The translations under genes were made by a program, and so were the position numbers. The notes beneath the pieces are model-generated. The model was not told the origin of the DNA, did not search any database, and saw only the letters and a list, made by a program, of their open reading frames with translations. Shown here piece after piece: positions 1 through 10,902 of a DNA stretch of 64,000 nucleotides (within the stretch, counting starts at the first letter, position 1; the number at the start of each line of letters is the position of its first letter). The DNA is from Ephemerocybe angulata (Eukaryota > Basidiomycota > Agaricomycetes > Agaricales > Psathyrellaceae). The DNA is taken from positions 930,001 through 994,000 of the forward strand of contig JAACJK010000002.1 in the NCBI GenBank assembly GCA_013368325.1. Reading direction: 5' to 3'.

Positions 1-708
1 CGTGACCCGTCGATGTCTCTATGTATGAGAAGAATTAGTAGTAAGGTCAAGGGAGCATGGTTGCACTACATAAATTTACGTACTTGTAGTAGTGCTTCCG
101 ACTTGAGCGGCGGCTCACTTCTCGACGTCTCTCCACCCGCTCAGCGTCTTCTGAAGACAGAGCATGCTCTATGAGCATTCTGGTGGCCCTCCAAGTGACC
201 ATAGGTTTTGAAGTAAGGCAGTAAAAAATGATGGTAGCAGCAAGGTCGCGGCTGACAATAGTCACGAGTACTTCGTCGGACGTCCCACACTCGTTCATGC
301 TCCTAGTTAAAAAATGTAACTGTGACGGGTCGAACATGCGTTTCCTTCATTGAAACAGTAAGACGGTCTAAACCATTGCACTATTCTGTCGTGTAGAGAT
401 ACCTACCGTCACTCACTTTGTCCTCAGGCTGTGGTATTGTACATATGCTAGTGAAATATGCCCTCATCCAATCCTCACAATTATGCATGTCGAGCTACTG
501 AACACTGGCATGTCAAGCAAATAATGATATGCAACACGTCGCCAAATACTGTGTCTACAACATGCCCTGCCCAGCGAGTACGAGCATCGTCCCCTGGCAC
601 ATCTACTCTACGCCCCGACCCGCTCACTCTTGACTTGTTCGATGGCATTAGGTGCTTGGAGCTTTTTCTCGTTGCCTGGGGCTCCGGCGGCGTTGCGCGT
701 CTGCTTTT
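1..708. other. No supported gene
   Basis: I see short open frames on both strands, the longest about 96 codons on the minus strand at 47-337 and 136 codons on the plus strand at 458-868. Neither has a recognisable motif, a repeated neighbour or a convincing splice structure. I do not call a gene here. Confidence 0.5.
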
Positions 709-1314
709 TCACTGGCAACAATATGAGCTACAAATTGTATTCAATACTGATAGAGACTTACGGCGATTTCGATCTTTTGGCAAGAGCCTTACACGGACGG
801 CCTCATCCCACCCGTCCGAGTCATCTGAGCCTATTGAGTGTGTTAATATGTTAATAGAAATGATATAACCGCGATACGCACTGGTTGCTTGAGCTGAAGA
901 TGCCTTCGCCATTCCTCCGACTCCTGACTGAGAGCCCGTCCTCCTGCGCACCCGGGTGCAGGCCGCACTTCGCTTGATAGGCTTGTAGCATTTATGCCCG
1001 GGGATGTCGTCGATTTCGACGTACGGGAGCGGTTTTGGAGCGGGCTGGTTTCCGATCCATTCGAGGTAAGCCTCAAACTTGGGATCGGGCTTCTCGTCTG
1101 ACTCGCTGAGCTCATAGTCTTGGAGCACCTTTGCCCATTGCTCTTCCATCCACAAACTACTTAGAGCTGGCGGAGAAGTGCCCGCAACCTTTTCACAGAA
1201 CTTGGGCAGCATGGATAGTGTTGTCGTAGGTGAGGAGGTGGAGAAGGTGTCGATGTACGTGCCCGGCAGGCGGTAGTAGCCCGGCGCGCTTGAAAACAAA
1301 CAAATGTCAGCCAC
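709..1314 (-). pseudogene. Fragment of an Agaricomycete protein, possibly related to the KDZ cargo protein at 16328-21083
   Basis: An open minus-strand frame of about 200 codons, preceded by a pyrimidine-rich acceptor-like stretch near 1290-1300. It begins with a Y-Y-R-L-P-G-T-Y segment and contains M-E-E-Q-W followed by an acidic stretch. The 1352-aa protein encoded at 16328-21083 has a similar order (R-L-P-A-G-Y, then M-E-E-Q-W and a charged helix, near 17750-17850), so the two may be distant relatives. The similarity is short and judged by eye. Upstream on the minus strand it runs into the divergent gene at 1412, so the 5' part is missing and this is probably a remnant. The C-terminal third after about 950 is unlikely to be coding. 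Confidence 0.35.
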
Positions 1315-1411
1315 ATTTTTTTACACCGTTGAATCGGCTCAAAAATCCACAAAAACATACCTTCTTCTCGCTTCATCCGTCCTTGCCGTACCCCCACAAA
1401 ATTCCTTGCCA

Positions 1412-2970
1412 ATGTCGGGCCCGACCGATGATACCAACCATGGCTTTACGCCGACTGAACTCGAGCTCTGGGACCTCGACGAAGTTTCGACCTGGGCAGA
1501 AAGAAATCCGACGAAACCCGTTATTCCCCCGAAGAAAAACAAGACAATCAAGCTCACCGATGCAGAGAAAATTACTGCCCATGCCCGAACACAGCAGACT
1601 CGGGAGAACAAAGAACGACTCACGGCAGACATACGCAAGTTTAAGGAAGACCAGGCCCGCGCCCTCCAGGAGATCGCTGAAAGGCACGGCAGGACTCTTG
1701 AGTACGTCCAGGGGAGGGCGACTGCAGCGACTGGTTTCAAGCAAACCCGTGCGCCGAATCTTCATAATGCTAAACTGCACTTCATGGCCAAGGAGATCAA
1801 TGAGGGTGAGTCGCATGTCGCATGTCGGGTCTACGTATAAATCATGACTTACGGGTTAATAACTGAATAATTCAGAGACTGAGGTTGGAGACAAGTCAAA
1901 GCTCCTCGAGATCCAGCGCCGTATGAGGGAGGATCCGGACATGGGCGACCTATCAGCGTCCGAGGAGAAGAAGCTTTTGGACGACCTAATCAAACAACGG
2001 GAACTCAACACGAAGGGCTCGAGGGTAAATCACCGTGCTGCGGCTGTGGATTATGAAAAAACTATTGGACAGCTGCATGAAGAGGTGAGTGAGTCGTGAC
2101 AGTACGGCACGCCGTGCTAGTAGACTAAATCACGTACCTAGATGGCGAACCTGCACGAAAGAACAGGAGCAACCCTCTTTCTAGTAAGCGCCCGTGACAG
2201 TGTCAATGACACTCTGGCCCCAGCGTTTGGCGATGCCAGCAATACCTCAGCCTTCTTCCTCGAGCACCTCGACAGGACGGCCAATGAATTCATTCGGAAG
2301 TTCCAGAGCTGGTGTGATGCAAGGCGTGACGGTCAGTACCTTCATATTGATAGATGGCTGCCATACTCACCTTCGTTGTACAGACTCAAAATCAAAAGGT
2401 TCTCTCCTCCGTGTCCTGCAGCTGGAATGTCGATGCCTCATTTCGGAAGGCCTCAGTAAGCGTCTAGGCGACTGTTCAGAATCAGTTAAGAGACTCACCA
2501 GGCCCCTCCTAGATCGCATATTGAAGAGAAAGAATATTGTCATGGCGTACGAGAACTACGAAAGCCAAATCATGGTTCGTCACAAAGTACAGCTTCGCGC
2601 GTGGCCAGCCGGCCTCAAGTTCACATCACCGCACAATCTCCACACCATTGCTGAAGTTCAACGGCTGCACGACGCCCTGGTATCAGGTGCTTGTACCTGG
2701 GTACTGCTGAGTGCTGACGAGCACAACGCTATCTCGGAGAAGGTGGGCGAGGCTCCAAAGAAGAAGAGGAAGCCACGGAAGGACAACGGTACGAAAAAGG
2801 CGACTGCTGCTGCTGTCCCCGAGCCCGAATCCGATGCTGCTCGTCCATGGAAGCGCGCCAGAAAGTCTGCTGTCGCCAGTCAGATTCCGCCCGGGCCCAG
2901 GAGTGCATCTGTTGTTCCTTCTTCTGATGAGAGTGAAGGCGGCGAGGTAGACGAGATAGTTCCTTCATAG
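1412..2970 (+). CDS. Coiled-coil protein with basic C-terminus, unknown function (459 aa)
   Basis: Four exons, 1412-1805, 1876-2084, 2142-2331 and 2384-2970, join in frame to 460 codons including the stop. Introns are 52-70 bp with GTGAGT or GTCAGT donors and CAG/TAG acceptors. Residues about 45-110 are rich in K, E, R and A and look like a coiled coil. The segment N-L-H-N-A-K-L-H around residue 118 resembles a motif I associate with hypothetical basidiomycete proteins; this is memory, not a search. The C-terminus holds a likely nuclear localisation signal (K-K-K-R-K-P-R-K) and a serine/acidic tail. Start chosen at the ATG heading the exon after a poor-coding leader. No enzyme motif is seen. 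A nuclear or mobile-element-linked role is possible but unproven. Confidence 0.7.
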
Positions 2971-3690
2971 ATAGCCTACCTAAAATACATCATCCATCCT
3001 CTCCTGATCACTACCCGGGCCAATTCCAATCGAAAAGCGGCGCTCGCCGCTGCGCGCAACACGTCTCTAAGTCTCTAAGTAAGTTGAGCACATAAGATCG
3101 GGGACGTACTCACATAGTATGTATATTCTATAATGACGGCTCCCAATAATTCATGCAAGTTTTTGGTTGAGGTGCTTTGACAGCTTGATGCCGATGGCAG
3201 CGACCGGTCATGACGGTCACGTTAGAGCATTTCCACGCTGTGTAGGAGCCCAGGCCTTCAGTGGTACCATAATAGTGAGGACATTTTAATGTATATTGTA
3301 TTGGGAAGCCTGAAGATATTTACAGTAGGAGCAATGTCCTCGACAACGACGACGACGACGACGAGCGCCTAAGCGAGAGTTGCTTGGACCCGCGATAATG
3401 TCCTCGACAACGACGACGACGACGACGAGTGCCTAAGCGAGAGTTGCTTGGACCCGCGATGACGACGCCAAGGCCGCCCGAGGGCCTGGGCATGCCTCAC
3501 CCGCCCGCGTGGACGCGTCCGAATCCATCTCGGCATCTGCCGTGGAGGGTTTGGGGTTCTGGAGGGCGAAAGCGCGAAACGACGAAGTCATTTGCCCTCG
3601 ATATTGGGCAGATCTCCGTACGATAGGGAAATCGACACAAACCCCGCTAGTTAGCCGGGAAGGTCGACCATATCTTCCGGGCTAATTAGC
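2971..3690. other. Intergenic, with tandem duplication and a hairpin
   Basis: No gene is supported. A 64-bp tandem duplication with an embedded GAC microsatellite lies at 3333-3460. At about 3651-3688 a 12-bp inverted repeat (TTAGCCGGGAAG and its near-complement, one mismatch) could form a hairpin just upstream of the kinase fragment. Confidence 0.6.
3333..3460. repeat. 64-bp tandem duplication, two copies
   Basis: Copies start at 3334 and 3398 and differ at very few positions (AGC versus AGT after the GAC run). Each includes (GAC)n and the same 3' segment, so this looks like one slippage or unequal-exchange event. Confidence 0.85.
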
Positions 3691-4531
3691 CGGTTGTTAC
3701 GGAGGGATCAGGTGACCAGGAGCTATCGCCCCAGAGACCTCTCTATTTTGGATGCCCCCGATTTCTTCAATCGTAAACTTTCACGCCTGGTAGTCAGGTC
3801 TCCTGGTCCATCCTTGGCATATTTCAAGAGCCAAGCACAAGCAATCAGAGCGCTTCGAGACACTGTCAAGGGTGCGTCTCCCTCTTTATCTTAGCTAAGA
3901 AATATATTCAAACTAATCTCTGTCGCCTTTCCCCACACAGTTCACAGCAACCTCATCGCCGGAATTTTGCATAGAAATATATCATTGGATAACATCCTCC
4001 TGGTCGAGGAAGGAAATTCGGCTGAAGACGATGTATCAGGGGTCTTATTTGACCTTTCCATGGCAGTCCTTGCTACAGGAGAGAAAACGAAGCTCTCTCC
4101 AGAAAGCCGAACTGTGGTGCGTAATATTCAAATATTTCTATCGCCCTGCCAGAGTGTCTGATCAATCTATGTCACAGGCATCCCGTATATTCGTATCCTG
4201 TGCGATGCTCGATTGCAGAGCGAAGAGTTTGGCACGAATTGCGCAGGATTACCTGGACGATTTGGAGTCTTTCCAATATGTTCTGGTCCGACTTCTTCAC
4301 GGCTTCACTGGTGTCAATCAGCCTGTTATCAAACATGCCCCCGATTCACCATTGACAAAATGGGTGACCAGAGACGGTGCCAAAGACAGTAAGCTAATGT
4401 ACCTCAAATTTGGTCCCTCGGAGCTATCCCACACGATCCCCCTGTTTTGGAGCCCTCCGTGCATCAATCTCTGCAGGAAGATTGGCCAGCTTCTGCATAA
4501 TGTCGCGTCCGAGAAGATATTTACTCGCCAG
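3691..4531 (+). pseudogene. FunK1 family fungal protein kinase, fragment
   Basis: Only the middle of a FunK1 kinase remains. Exons 3691-3871, 3941-4116 and 4178-4531 join in frame. Recognisable parts are the F-K-S-Q-A-Q-A-I-R-A-L segment before the catalytic loop, the loop itself as L-H-R-N-I-S-L-D-N-I-L, an L-F-D-L-S-M-A metal-binding segment and the Y-L-D-D-L-E-S-F-Q-Y-V-L helix. FunK1 kinases normally carry H-x-D in the loop; here the catalytic aspartate is asparagine. The N-terminal lobe is missing, and the 3' end stops exactly at the LTR that begins at 4532, so the retroelement probably interrupted it. Compare the intact genes at 49420 and 55083. Confidence 0.85.
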
Positions 4532-4945
4532 TGTAGTGACGACGGGTCACGCGAGTGCGGAGGAGCAGTGGACAGAGGCTTCGATCGGTGTAAGCACGTA
4601 GATAGAGCAAATAGAATTGATTTGGTGTTGAGTAGGGGTTGTAAGATAGAGAAGGAGAGTAGAATAGAGGGGAACGAGACCGGGAAACGAGGCGGGACGG
4701 AACGACTGAACTGGGGGAGCCGAAGCACGAAGAGAAAATAATTCTAAAGGGTCCGTATTTATAGAGGGGAACGAGGGTGCTACGGGAAGTCCCGTAGGCT
4801 GACCGAGCTTTTGGGGTGCTGATCGGCATCGGCGCTGTGGCCAAAACCGACAGGTTTGTGGGCGCTTATGGGCGCTAGGGGCGATTGCCTTTTATGGGTG
4901 TTCGTGGAGCGGGCGTCGGTACGCAGCCGGGCTGCGACCTTTACA
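4532..4945 (-). repeat. Gypsy-1 3' LTR (414 bp)
   Basis: Begins on the plus strand with TGTAGTGACGACGGGTCACG and ends with GCGACCTTTACA, giving TG...CA termini. The first ~60 bp match the start of the LTR at 31061, and the last ~15 bp match its end at 32290. Immediately inside (4946-4957) the minus strand reads GTTCCCGGGGGA, a purine-rich run in the position expected of a polypurine tract. This fixes the element's orientation as minus. Confidence 0.75.
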
Positions 4946-5449
4946 TCCCCCGGGAACTTTTCTTGTTCTGACTCTAGGAGTCAGAACAACATGAGAGTGG
5001 TGTGGGTGGGTGGGGAGCGAGGTACAAGAGAGGCGAGGATGGACGGGGGACGGCGAGGCGAGAAAGGGGCGGTGTGGCTGTGCGCCGATCGACGGGGAGA
5101 AGGATAACGACGGCGGGGCGAAGAGAATGCGAGACGAGTCAGGGGAGGGGTGGATTGCTAAGAGACCGAGTCACAGAGGTCGAAAATTTCACGACCGGGG
5201 AGTGTAGAAAGCCAGGCAGGGAGGGGAATGTGAAGCAGAACAAGTCCACCATGTACCACGATGCCCAACACGATTGACGTCGACGCCGAACCGGTGACCA
5301 TTCCCTTGAACCTACACGCGTTCCTGATACTCCTCATGAGGCGCAACCGTGCCCTCTTCGACCGCAAACTCTTCAAGTCCCTCCAGGAGTTCCAGACCGC
5401 TGTGGGCAGCCGTGGAGCCGAGCTTCGTTCCATCGTTGGGGATATGGTG

Positions 5450-5456
5450 CGTGAAT
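5450..5456. repeat. Left target-site duplication of the KDZ transposon (CGTGAAT)
   Basis: Directly repeated at 23571-23577. Depending on where the element end is drawn, the duplication is 7 bp (CGTGAAT), 8 bp, or 9 bp (GCGTGAATC). Joining the flanks across it restores a normal intron of the interrupted gene. Confidence 0.85.
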
Positions 5457-5839
5457 CACCTTAGTCACATAGGAAAAGTAACCTATTAGGTACAAACATT
5501 TCTCTTTCCCAGGTACCCAAGAGGTTAGGGATTTCCCGCCATTTCCAGAGCCATATTTCCTCCTTGCCCCGTTCGTATTACCCTGGCATTTTCCAGGGTC
5601 ATTCCTTTCCTTTTCCATGCAATTCTTTCCCTTTCCAGGGTGGCTTTTTTCCTTCCCATGGACCAATTTCCCCTACTATTTTCCCTACCCTTTCCCCCTT
5701 TTCCACATCATTTCCTCCATCAATGTCACAGTCACGGGGTGTCCGGGGTCCTACCCCTGTTTTTTTTTTTTTTTTTTTCGCTTTTGCGTTTTTTTGGTAC
5801 TTTGGCCCGAGGATCAGTCGGTGCTATACAGGGGCAATT
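5457..5839 (+). repeat. KDZ transposon left terminal inverted repeat
   Basis: Matches the reverse complement of 23196-23570. By eye the arms are identical apart from the length of a homopolymer tract (about 18-19 T left, 12 A right), with one or two changes at the inner end. They are pyrimidine-rich on this strand, with many TTTCC/CCTTT runs. Confidence 0.9.
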
Positions 5840-6822
5840 CTAGCCTTGAGAATGGGGCCCGGCAAGCTCCGAAACCTCTCAACGCATAACCCTCACCACA
5901 CCATTGATAATTTCTCAGATCTCGGCAGTAGGGACACCATTTTGGGATAAGAATACGCAAACGCTGGGCCCAATTCCAGCTATTTCCACTGCCTCATTAC
6001 TATTACCTAGGTAAAGAACAAGCCCTATATTCAACCTTTACCTCTACCCTTTTCCCTTTCCAGGGCATAGATCTCTAACCTGGGAAGGAGCTGTTCTACC
6101 CAAAGACTAGTGCCCTTACCCGAAGATGCTCTTTCAAGACAAAACAGACTTGAACGAGCATGAAACCTTGACCTAGAATGAGGCTATGTTTCCTGACCAG
6201 GTAATCCTTCTATTACCATGGAAAGGGAAAATGTGCATCAATCATGAAATCTTTACCAGGGATAAGGATATGTTTCCTGACAATCACCAGAGGGCAATAC
6301 GAAAGTCAGTAAATCGTGTGACCAGATAATAAATCTGTCACCATGGAAAGGGATAAGGGACATCGATAGAACCAAAGCCTATCCCTGGTAACAGAATCCC
6401 TTTCCTTTATAGGCAAAGCCATTACCCAGCATTACCCAGCATTACCAGCTTTTCCATGACCAACTAGCAACAAGAATTAAAAAGAAATGGCATAAGGGGG
6501 AATGGAACTCCTGCAGCCTTCATGGTACCGAATTGTCCTTCGATGTCATGGGTACCACTGAGCTACAAGGAGTTCATAAGACAAAGGCCTCCTTACCTAT
6601 GCATACTCCTTTCAGTACCTCTATAGATTATCATCAACACGAGTACAGTCCTGGCCTAAGACTCAAGAGTAACCCTGGCTATCTATACAGCATAATTTTA
6701 ATACATATACAAATAGAAGGCCTTGCATATTAACACAACATTATGCCCAATCAATGCGAGGCAGGACAATGCGGATATTCATACCTTCTCCAACTTAGCA
6801 CATTGGCTATTGTATTGCAAAA
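5840..6822. other. Left subterminal region of the KDZ transposon
   Basis: No gene is supported. The stretch is AT-richer than its surroundings and holds repeated short motifs of the type TTACCATGG/CCATGGTAA and CCCTGGTAA/TTACCAGGG in both orientations, for example near 6195, 6213, 6252, 6336, 6380 and 6440. The matching right-hand region carries the same motifs. Subterminal repeats of this kind commonly bind transposase in other DNA transposons; binding here is inferred. Confidence 0.6.
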
Positions 6823-6939
6823 CTAGGATAGACTTGCTACAAAATAAAGCAACCAAACCATAGGTAATCCAAGGTTGCTATTTATTCCCTCTTTGTCACC
6901 TTGAAGAGAGCAAGGAGATCGAGGAGGAGGAGGAGGAGG

Positions 6940-7290
6940 AGGAGGAGTGCCAAAAAGGGTAAGCTTACCAAGATTGATGGTTCCCGCGCGAGCGTACAGC
7001 CACTCGCTCGCGCCGAAAAAAGCGCCAAGTCCCCCAATAAAGCCTCCTGTAAGGCCGTAGTACCTTTGGAGATCTACTAAAGGCAATATGAGCAGTTATT
7101 AAGGCATTATAGACCGATCTGGCGACTTACAATCTCTTAGGCAAGTCGAGGGGGCCCAGGAGGCGAGGAGGAGAGGCAGGAGTAGGCGGCGGATACCAAA
7201 AAGGGTAAGCTTACCAAGGTTGATGGTTCCCGCGCGAGCGTACAGCCACTGGCTCGCGCCGAAAAATACAGCCAAGTTCTCTTTCGAGGG
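6940..7290 (-). repeat. Exon-like repeat unit, left (inverted) copies
   Basis: One copy at about 6950-7080 and a partial one at about 7190-7270, both inverted relative to the tandem array at 21324-22170. On the minus strand the full copy reads as an exon between an acceptor-like TAG and a GGTAAGC donor. It has an open frame containing G-G-F-I-G-G-L-G-A-F-F and W-L-Y-A-R-A-G-T-I-N-L-G. The 3' part of the unit is a CT-rich stretch (GAG repeats on the plus strand). See the right-hand array for comparison. Confidence 0.7.
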
Positions 7291-7337
7291 TAGAGATGGG
7301 CAACGGCAGGACAAATGTAGAACAATACAATACCAAA

Positions 7338-10300
7338 TCATTTACTAATCGAAGGTACTGTACAGATAGAAAGCCCCGATGGCGGGTCATTCACGTCGGC
7401 GCTTCCTGGGCGACCCAAAGTCAGAATCAACCGTATTCTCCTGGTCACTGCCCTCACCCCAACCTCCTCGTCCCCGAGAAGGTTCATAGACTCCAAAGCT
7501 TGAACGACAACGTCATCAGCCTCCAGCTCAGAGTCTTGGCTCACATCGCTTTCCTCCGAGTCGCTCCCCGCACCTGTATCGACAATGGGTGCCGTTGTGA
7601 TATCAAGTTCACCCACGGAAGTCCAGTCCAATGAATAGACGCCCGGTGCGACCGCTCTGATTAACCCTCGCCAAGTCGTGATGAGCTTAGAAAGCTCTTC
7701 TTTCCGTTTATGAAGCTGGTATTTGATATTCTCGCAAACTAGAAACACGCAGTGTTAGAAAGCCATCGTTACCGAAGACAAGAACTGACCGGTTTCCTCT
7801 AAAGCCTTGTGAAGACCTTCCCACTCTCGTCGGGCCCATGTGTGAAGGTTAAGGCATTCTTGCTTCAGCCTAACCAGTTCCTCGTCGCAGCGCTGGAGAT
7901 CCAACCATGCAATGATACCCCTACGGATCTCGTCGTTTCCGAGCCACCCCGGAATCTCTCCAGAAGCTACATCGTTCAACCCGGAGTCGTCCCATATCGG
8001 TGCATCGACGTCCATCGAGTACAGCTCTTCCTTCGGAATAGGACGCGGGGAAATGGCGCCCACCGGTGCCTTACCCTCCCTAATCATCTTCTCCAAATCC
8101 CTGCACATGTCGTTATACTTCTTCATAGTGCTGACGATGGTGCCTTGGTGCCGACCGACTTGTTTCTGAATGTGCGAAAGAAGGCTGGACTCTGGAAGAA
8201 CAATCCGTCGCCCGTCAGCCTCTTTTCAACCACAGACAGCACAAGGATATAAAGACTCACCGTTCGCCGATACCCGCTGGTACGCCCGATCCACACGTTC
8301 AAACTCAAACTTACGTCCCTGGAGCTTCGCCCGAAGCCGCTCCTTCACTGCCAGAGCCTTCAGACGCAGCTCCAAGTACTTATCCTTGATTAAATCCTTC
8401 AAATCCCTCTCGTCCCGCACCCCCAACGCCTTCCGTTTCGCCTCTATCTGCTCGGAGACCTCTTCCACACGGGCGGCTAACAAGCCCCTCGACTCCACAA
8501 GGTCTTCCAACCCATCCGTCGCCTGCATCCTCGCTACCTTACGGTCGATTTTCTGGATATCTTTCTGTAGGTTCGACCTGAAATCCATGAGACTCAGGAT
8601 CACCTTTATACTCTTCTTCGCAAGCCCCCCGGTAGCAACGACGAGTGGCTTCGTTTGAGCACCCACTTGCGATTCCCATTCTCGACGGAGCTCGTCCTCG
8701 CTGTACGTCAGATCTCCGAGCACCTCCAACGCTGCGTTTCGTTTTGCCCGACACTTCTCGAACTTCCGTTTAATCCACTGCCCGAGGAGGAGTAGCGACT
8801 GCCCGCGTAGATATGACACTTGAACGTCCAGCGTAAAGAGCCGCTGGTGATACTAGAATAAAGCAGTTAGTCCCCGAGACACGCAGAATCGGAATGAGAA
8901 CGCACCCCCGAGACGCGCAGCGTCGAAATGAGAAACTCGATAGCGCTCCAGAACCGCTCGCAACCCTCGCCATCCGACAGCCCAAAGCCCTTGCGCTTCC
9001 GAGGGTGGTAAATGAGCTGGCAAGGCCATTGGTGACCGTAGGCGTGGAACACTGACACTGCCCAGCTTATCCTCGGTGTAATTTCCACCATCATCCCCCA
9101 CTTCCGACAGCTTCTCTCCAACTGACACCCGATGTCGTACATGATCCCCACCGACGTGTCCTTGGGGAGGTGCTTGAAGAGCTTCAAGATGAGTGCGATA
9201 GCGAAGTACTGACGTTCCCCGGCCGTAGTCATATTTGCGAGCCACAGGACTCTGTCGTGACGACAGAGCAGTGCCATGAGGCCCGTGTCCGCGAAGTATT
9301 TGGTGCTGGCCTTCGTCCGTTTCTCGTCGGCCGCCTTGAAGGAGTCCAAGCAGGCATCCAACACGGACTTCGGAACCTTCATTCCTTCCTCAACCATGTC
9401 AGGCCCCGTTACTGTCTCCTTCGATCCCGTCTCCTTCCTGGGCGCCTTCGCGCGCGAGGGCCGAAGGTCCTCCACGTAGTTCTCTGCACTCTTCATTTCT
9501 TTCCGCGTTAGGAATGCGGACATCGGATGGCGAAGTGGAGGGTCTTTGGTTCTACCACGAACGGGATTGCGCCTCTTCTGTGTGAAGCAGGCGTCCAAGC
9601 AGACTATAACGTCCGGTCTGTCGAATAGACCATCAGTGAATGTAGCAATACACGAACGGAATGAGACTCACTCTGAACCCCCTTTTACTATCCCCTCCCT
9701 CGCTCCGAAGCAAGCAGGACAACAAACCGCAAGATAATTGAGCCCGCTGTCCTCGACATCCTCCCAAAACCCATCCTCCTCCCCTTGAGTAACGGCCACA
9801 TCACCCTCTTTCTCCCCATCGACACCACCTCCCCCTAGTGCCTTTGATAAGACCTTTTGCAAGGCCGCCTCTGTCTCCAGGCATAGAACAGTATACCACC
9901 GGAGGCTGGCCGTAAACTTCCGCCGTATGACATCCTGCCCTTCGATCCTATACCCTCGGGACCTCAGGAACGCCTCCAGTGTAGCAGTCCACGCCGTCTT
10001 ATTGGGGGCGCACCGCAAGTGCAGCTCTCGAACGAATTCCAGCATCTTCACGTCGAAGGCATACGATGGTCGCAGGGGAACGGATGACAAGTAACCCATT
10101 TGAAACAGCAGGACTACCGGCTGGCAGCTGCAAACAGAAGTAGGGGTGAGACCTAATGCGCAAGAATTAGCTCATGGGTACTCCGACGAAGAGATAGCTG
10201 GCGAACTCACCGTCCCACGATACCAAAGTCACCTTCAACCTCCGGGTTGTTGGGAGGCACGCACACGACGGAGCTTCTCTTGATATATCCCGCAGGTTCT

Positions 10301-10679
10301 CCGAAGTCCTAAGCAACTCCAGATAAATGGGAATAAGGCGAGGGATCACCTCGAGCGTCCATCGCTCCCATTGGGCCCGACGATAGTCTCTTGTCCTGCG
10401 CGGCGACGACGTAGGCTGGTCTTCGAGTGTGAAGGCGCGGGTGGGTGATTTGTCACGATCTCGCGAAGGAGAAGAGCCCTGTTTCGATGGGGAGGAGCCA
10501 AGCACTTGAGAGAAATCACCGGCCGGAGTCCGCACGTCGACTTTGGGGAAAATTGAAACGCCAGAGGATCCGTATGGTCTGCGTTTAGGAGTGCCGGTAG
10601 ACGCTTTCCATCGAGATGTCTTCGTATTGGCCCGCGAGCCAGCCTTGTTTCTAATAGAACTAGGTAAGCGGAAACTCAT
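7338..10679 (-). CDS. KDZ transposase (1018 aa)
   Basis: DDE-type transposase of the Kyakuja-Dileera-Zisupton superfamily, expected to cut and join the element's ends in the nucleus. Exons (minus): 10679-10211, 10152-9672, 9617-8906, 8852-8261, 8191-7790 and 7738-7338; all introns are 51-69 bp and the sum is exactly 1019 codons. Visible motifs: R-A-Q-W-E-R-W and C-A-C near residues 110-145, the cysteine motif V-C-S-C-Q-P near 165, C-P-A-C-F near 310, C-L-D-A-C-F (first Asp, ~323), Y-D-I-G-C (second Asp, ~475), G-L-S-D-G-E-G-C-E-R-F-W (Glu, ~540), then L-R-V-S-G-Y-H and a long coiled-coil C-terminus. Start chosen at the ATG beginning M-S-F-R-L-P; an upstream in-frame ATG at 10787 is less likely. 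No broken motif is seen, so it may be active. Confidence 0.93.
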
Positions 10680-10902
10680 TGGAGAGAGGAGAGTCACCGG
10701 CGTCAAACAAAATGCCCAAGTTACCAAAAGCGGTCGATATCGGTGCACGTGCCAAGGAACCGGAACTTCGGGCCTGAAAATGGACATGGAACGGAGAATG
10801 GCATTGCTACAGCTACAGTCTAAAGTACCAAATGTAAAGATCTTAGAATAAGTCCAGAATCAGCTTGGGGCACCCAAAATCAAGTCGTCGCGGCTTACCT
10901 CC